From: SIG701 sp045577175
GTDB taxonomy: Bacteria > Bacillota > Clostridia > Oscillospirales > CAG-272
Direction: 5' to 3'
Length of the DNA stretch: 21,598 nt
Assembly: GCA_045577175.1 (NCBI GenBank)
Contig: JAZNHT010000008.1
Location: forward strand, 1-21,598
Shown: positions 21,540 to 21,598 of the stretch, in pieces
Layout of the letters: the number at the start of each line of letters is the position of its first letter
Position numbering within the stretch: the first letter of the stretch is position 1
Made by a program: the position numbers and the translations under genes
Notes under the pieces: model-generated
The model's database searches: none
Told to the model about the DNA's origin: nothing
Seen by the model: the letters and a program-made list of their open reading frames with translations, nothing else

Positions 21540-21598
21540 CGCTTTTCAAGTGGTGTCAGTTTTGTATTTAGTTGAATACGAACATTGTTGTAAAACTG
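21460..21598 (-). mobile_element. End of an IS3-family element (IS150-like), running off the window
   Basis: The terminus TGAACTGCCCC then AAATTGTGCGGACAGT (21460-21486) has the TG...CA end and the look of an IS3-family (IS150-group) terminal inverted repeat. The 3' end of a matching transposase gene lies just inside it. The other end is outside the window, so completeness cannot be judged. Its transposase reads toward the NACHT operon. Confidence 0.8.
21521..21598 (-). CDS. C-terminal end of an IS3-family transposase (partial)
   Basis: The last 25 codons are present, reading QFYNNVRIQLNTKLTPLEKR then CQFVA and stop. The pattern FYN..R.Q..L..LTP.E.R is the standard C-terminus of the IS3/IS150 orfB integrase (rve domain). 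The stop lies 61 bases from the element end, a normal distance. Confidence 0.82.
   Translation of the reverse strand, partial: QFYNNVRIQLNTKLTPLEKRCQFVA

Noticed and set aside
1..21598. CRISPR arrays, tRNA and rRNA genes
   Set aside because: No regularly spaced repeats with unique spacers and no tRNA or rRNA signatures were seen on reading both strands. A tRNAscan-SE or CRISPR finder run would settle this.

Overview
The window looks like part of the chromosome of an uncultured Bacillota bacterium, probably class Clostridia. Supporting signs are AGGAGG-type ribosome binding sites, sigma-A promoters with 17-bp spacers, many Rho-independent terminators, a manganese (yybP-ykoY) riboswitch, a DUF896 protein, a Clostridia-style Na+-translocating decarboxylase beta subunit and a FliB-like protein. 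The core genes are GC-rich. Three blocks are clearly more AT-rich and look acquired: the IS481-family element (about 479-1834), a restriction-modification module (about 12380-14260), and the right-hand block from about 17465 to the end.

Layout, left to right. The end of a cell-surface protein gene (3-347) is followed by an IS481-family insertion sequence sitting between two inverted copies of a palindromic (REP-like) repeat. Next is a three-gene polar amino acid ABC importer (2185-4481). A long non-coding stretch with a 149-bp dispersed repeat precedes dus (5051-6037), an ECF sigma factor and its probable membrane anti-sigma partner (6068-7388). Pyruvate kinase and a small CopZ-like metallochaperone follow (7548-9194). 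A second long non-coding stretch holds copy two of the 149-bp repeat. Then come a FliB-like CxxxC/CC protein (9973-10989) and a shrunken FAD-dependent-oxidoreductase-like protein (11067-12071).

The minus strand then carries a type II R-M pair (12492-14174). Beyond it are the beta and gamma-like subunits of a Na+-translocating decarboxylase (14364-15888), whose leader contains a convincing Mn2+ riboswitch overlapping an intrinsic terminator. A cluster of REP-like hairpins, a DUF896 gene and methylglyoxal synthase (divergent promoters) follow. After them is a broken REP-associated tyrosine transposase (RAYT) gene that contains one REP copy in frame.

The right end is an AT-rich minus-strand operon: a 5'-truncated gene, a 90-residue protein and a 973-residue NACHT-type STAND NTPase. 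It is a candidate phage-defence module. Its upstream end was cut by an IS3-family element that runs off the window. The strongest leads are this NACHT operon, the Mn riboswitch placed on a Na+ decarboxylase pump, and two dispersed repeat families whose hairpins show compensatory base changes between copies.
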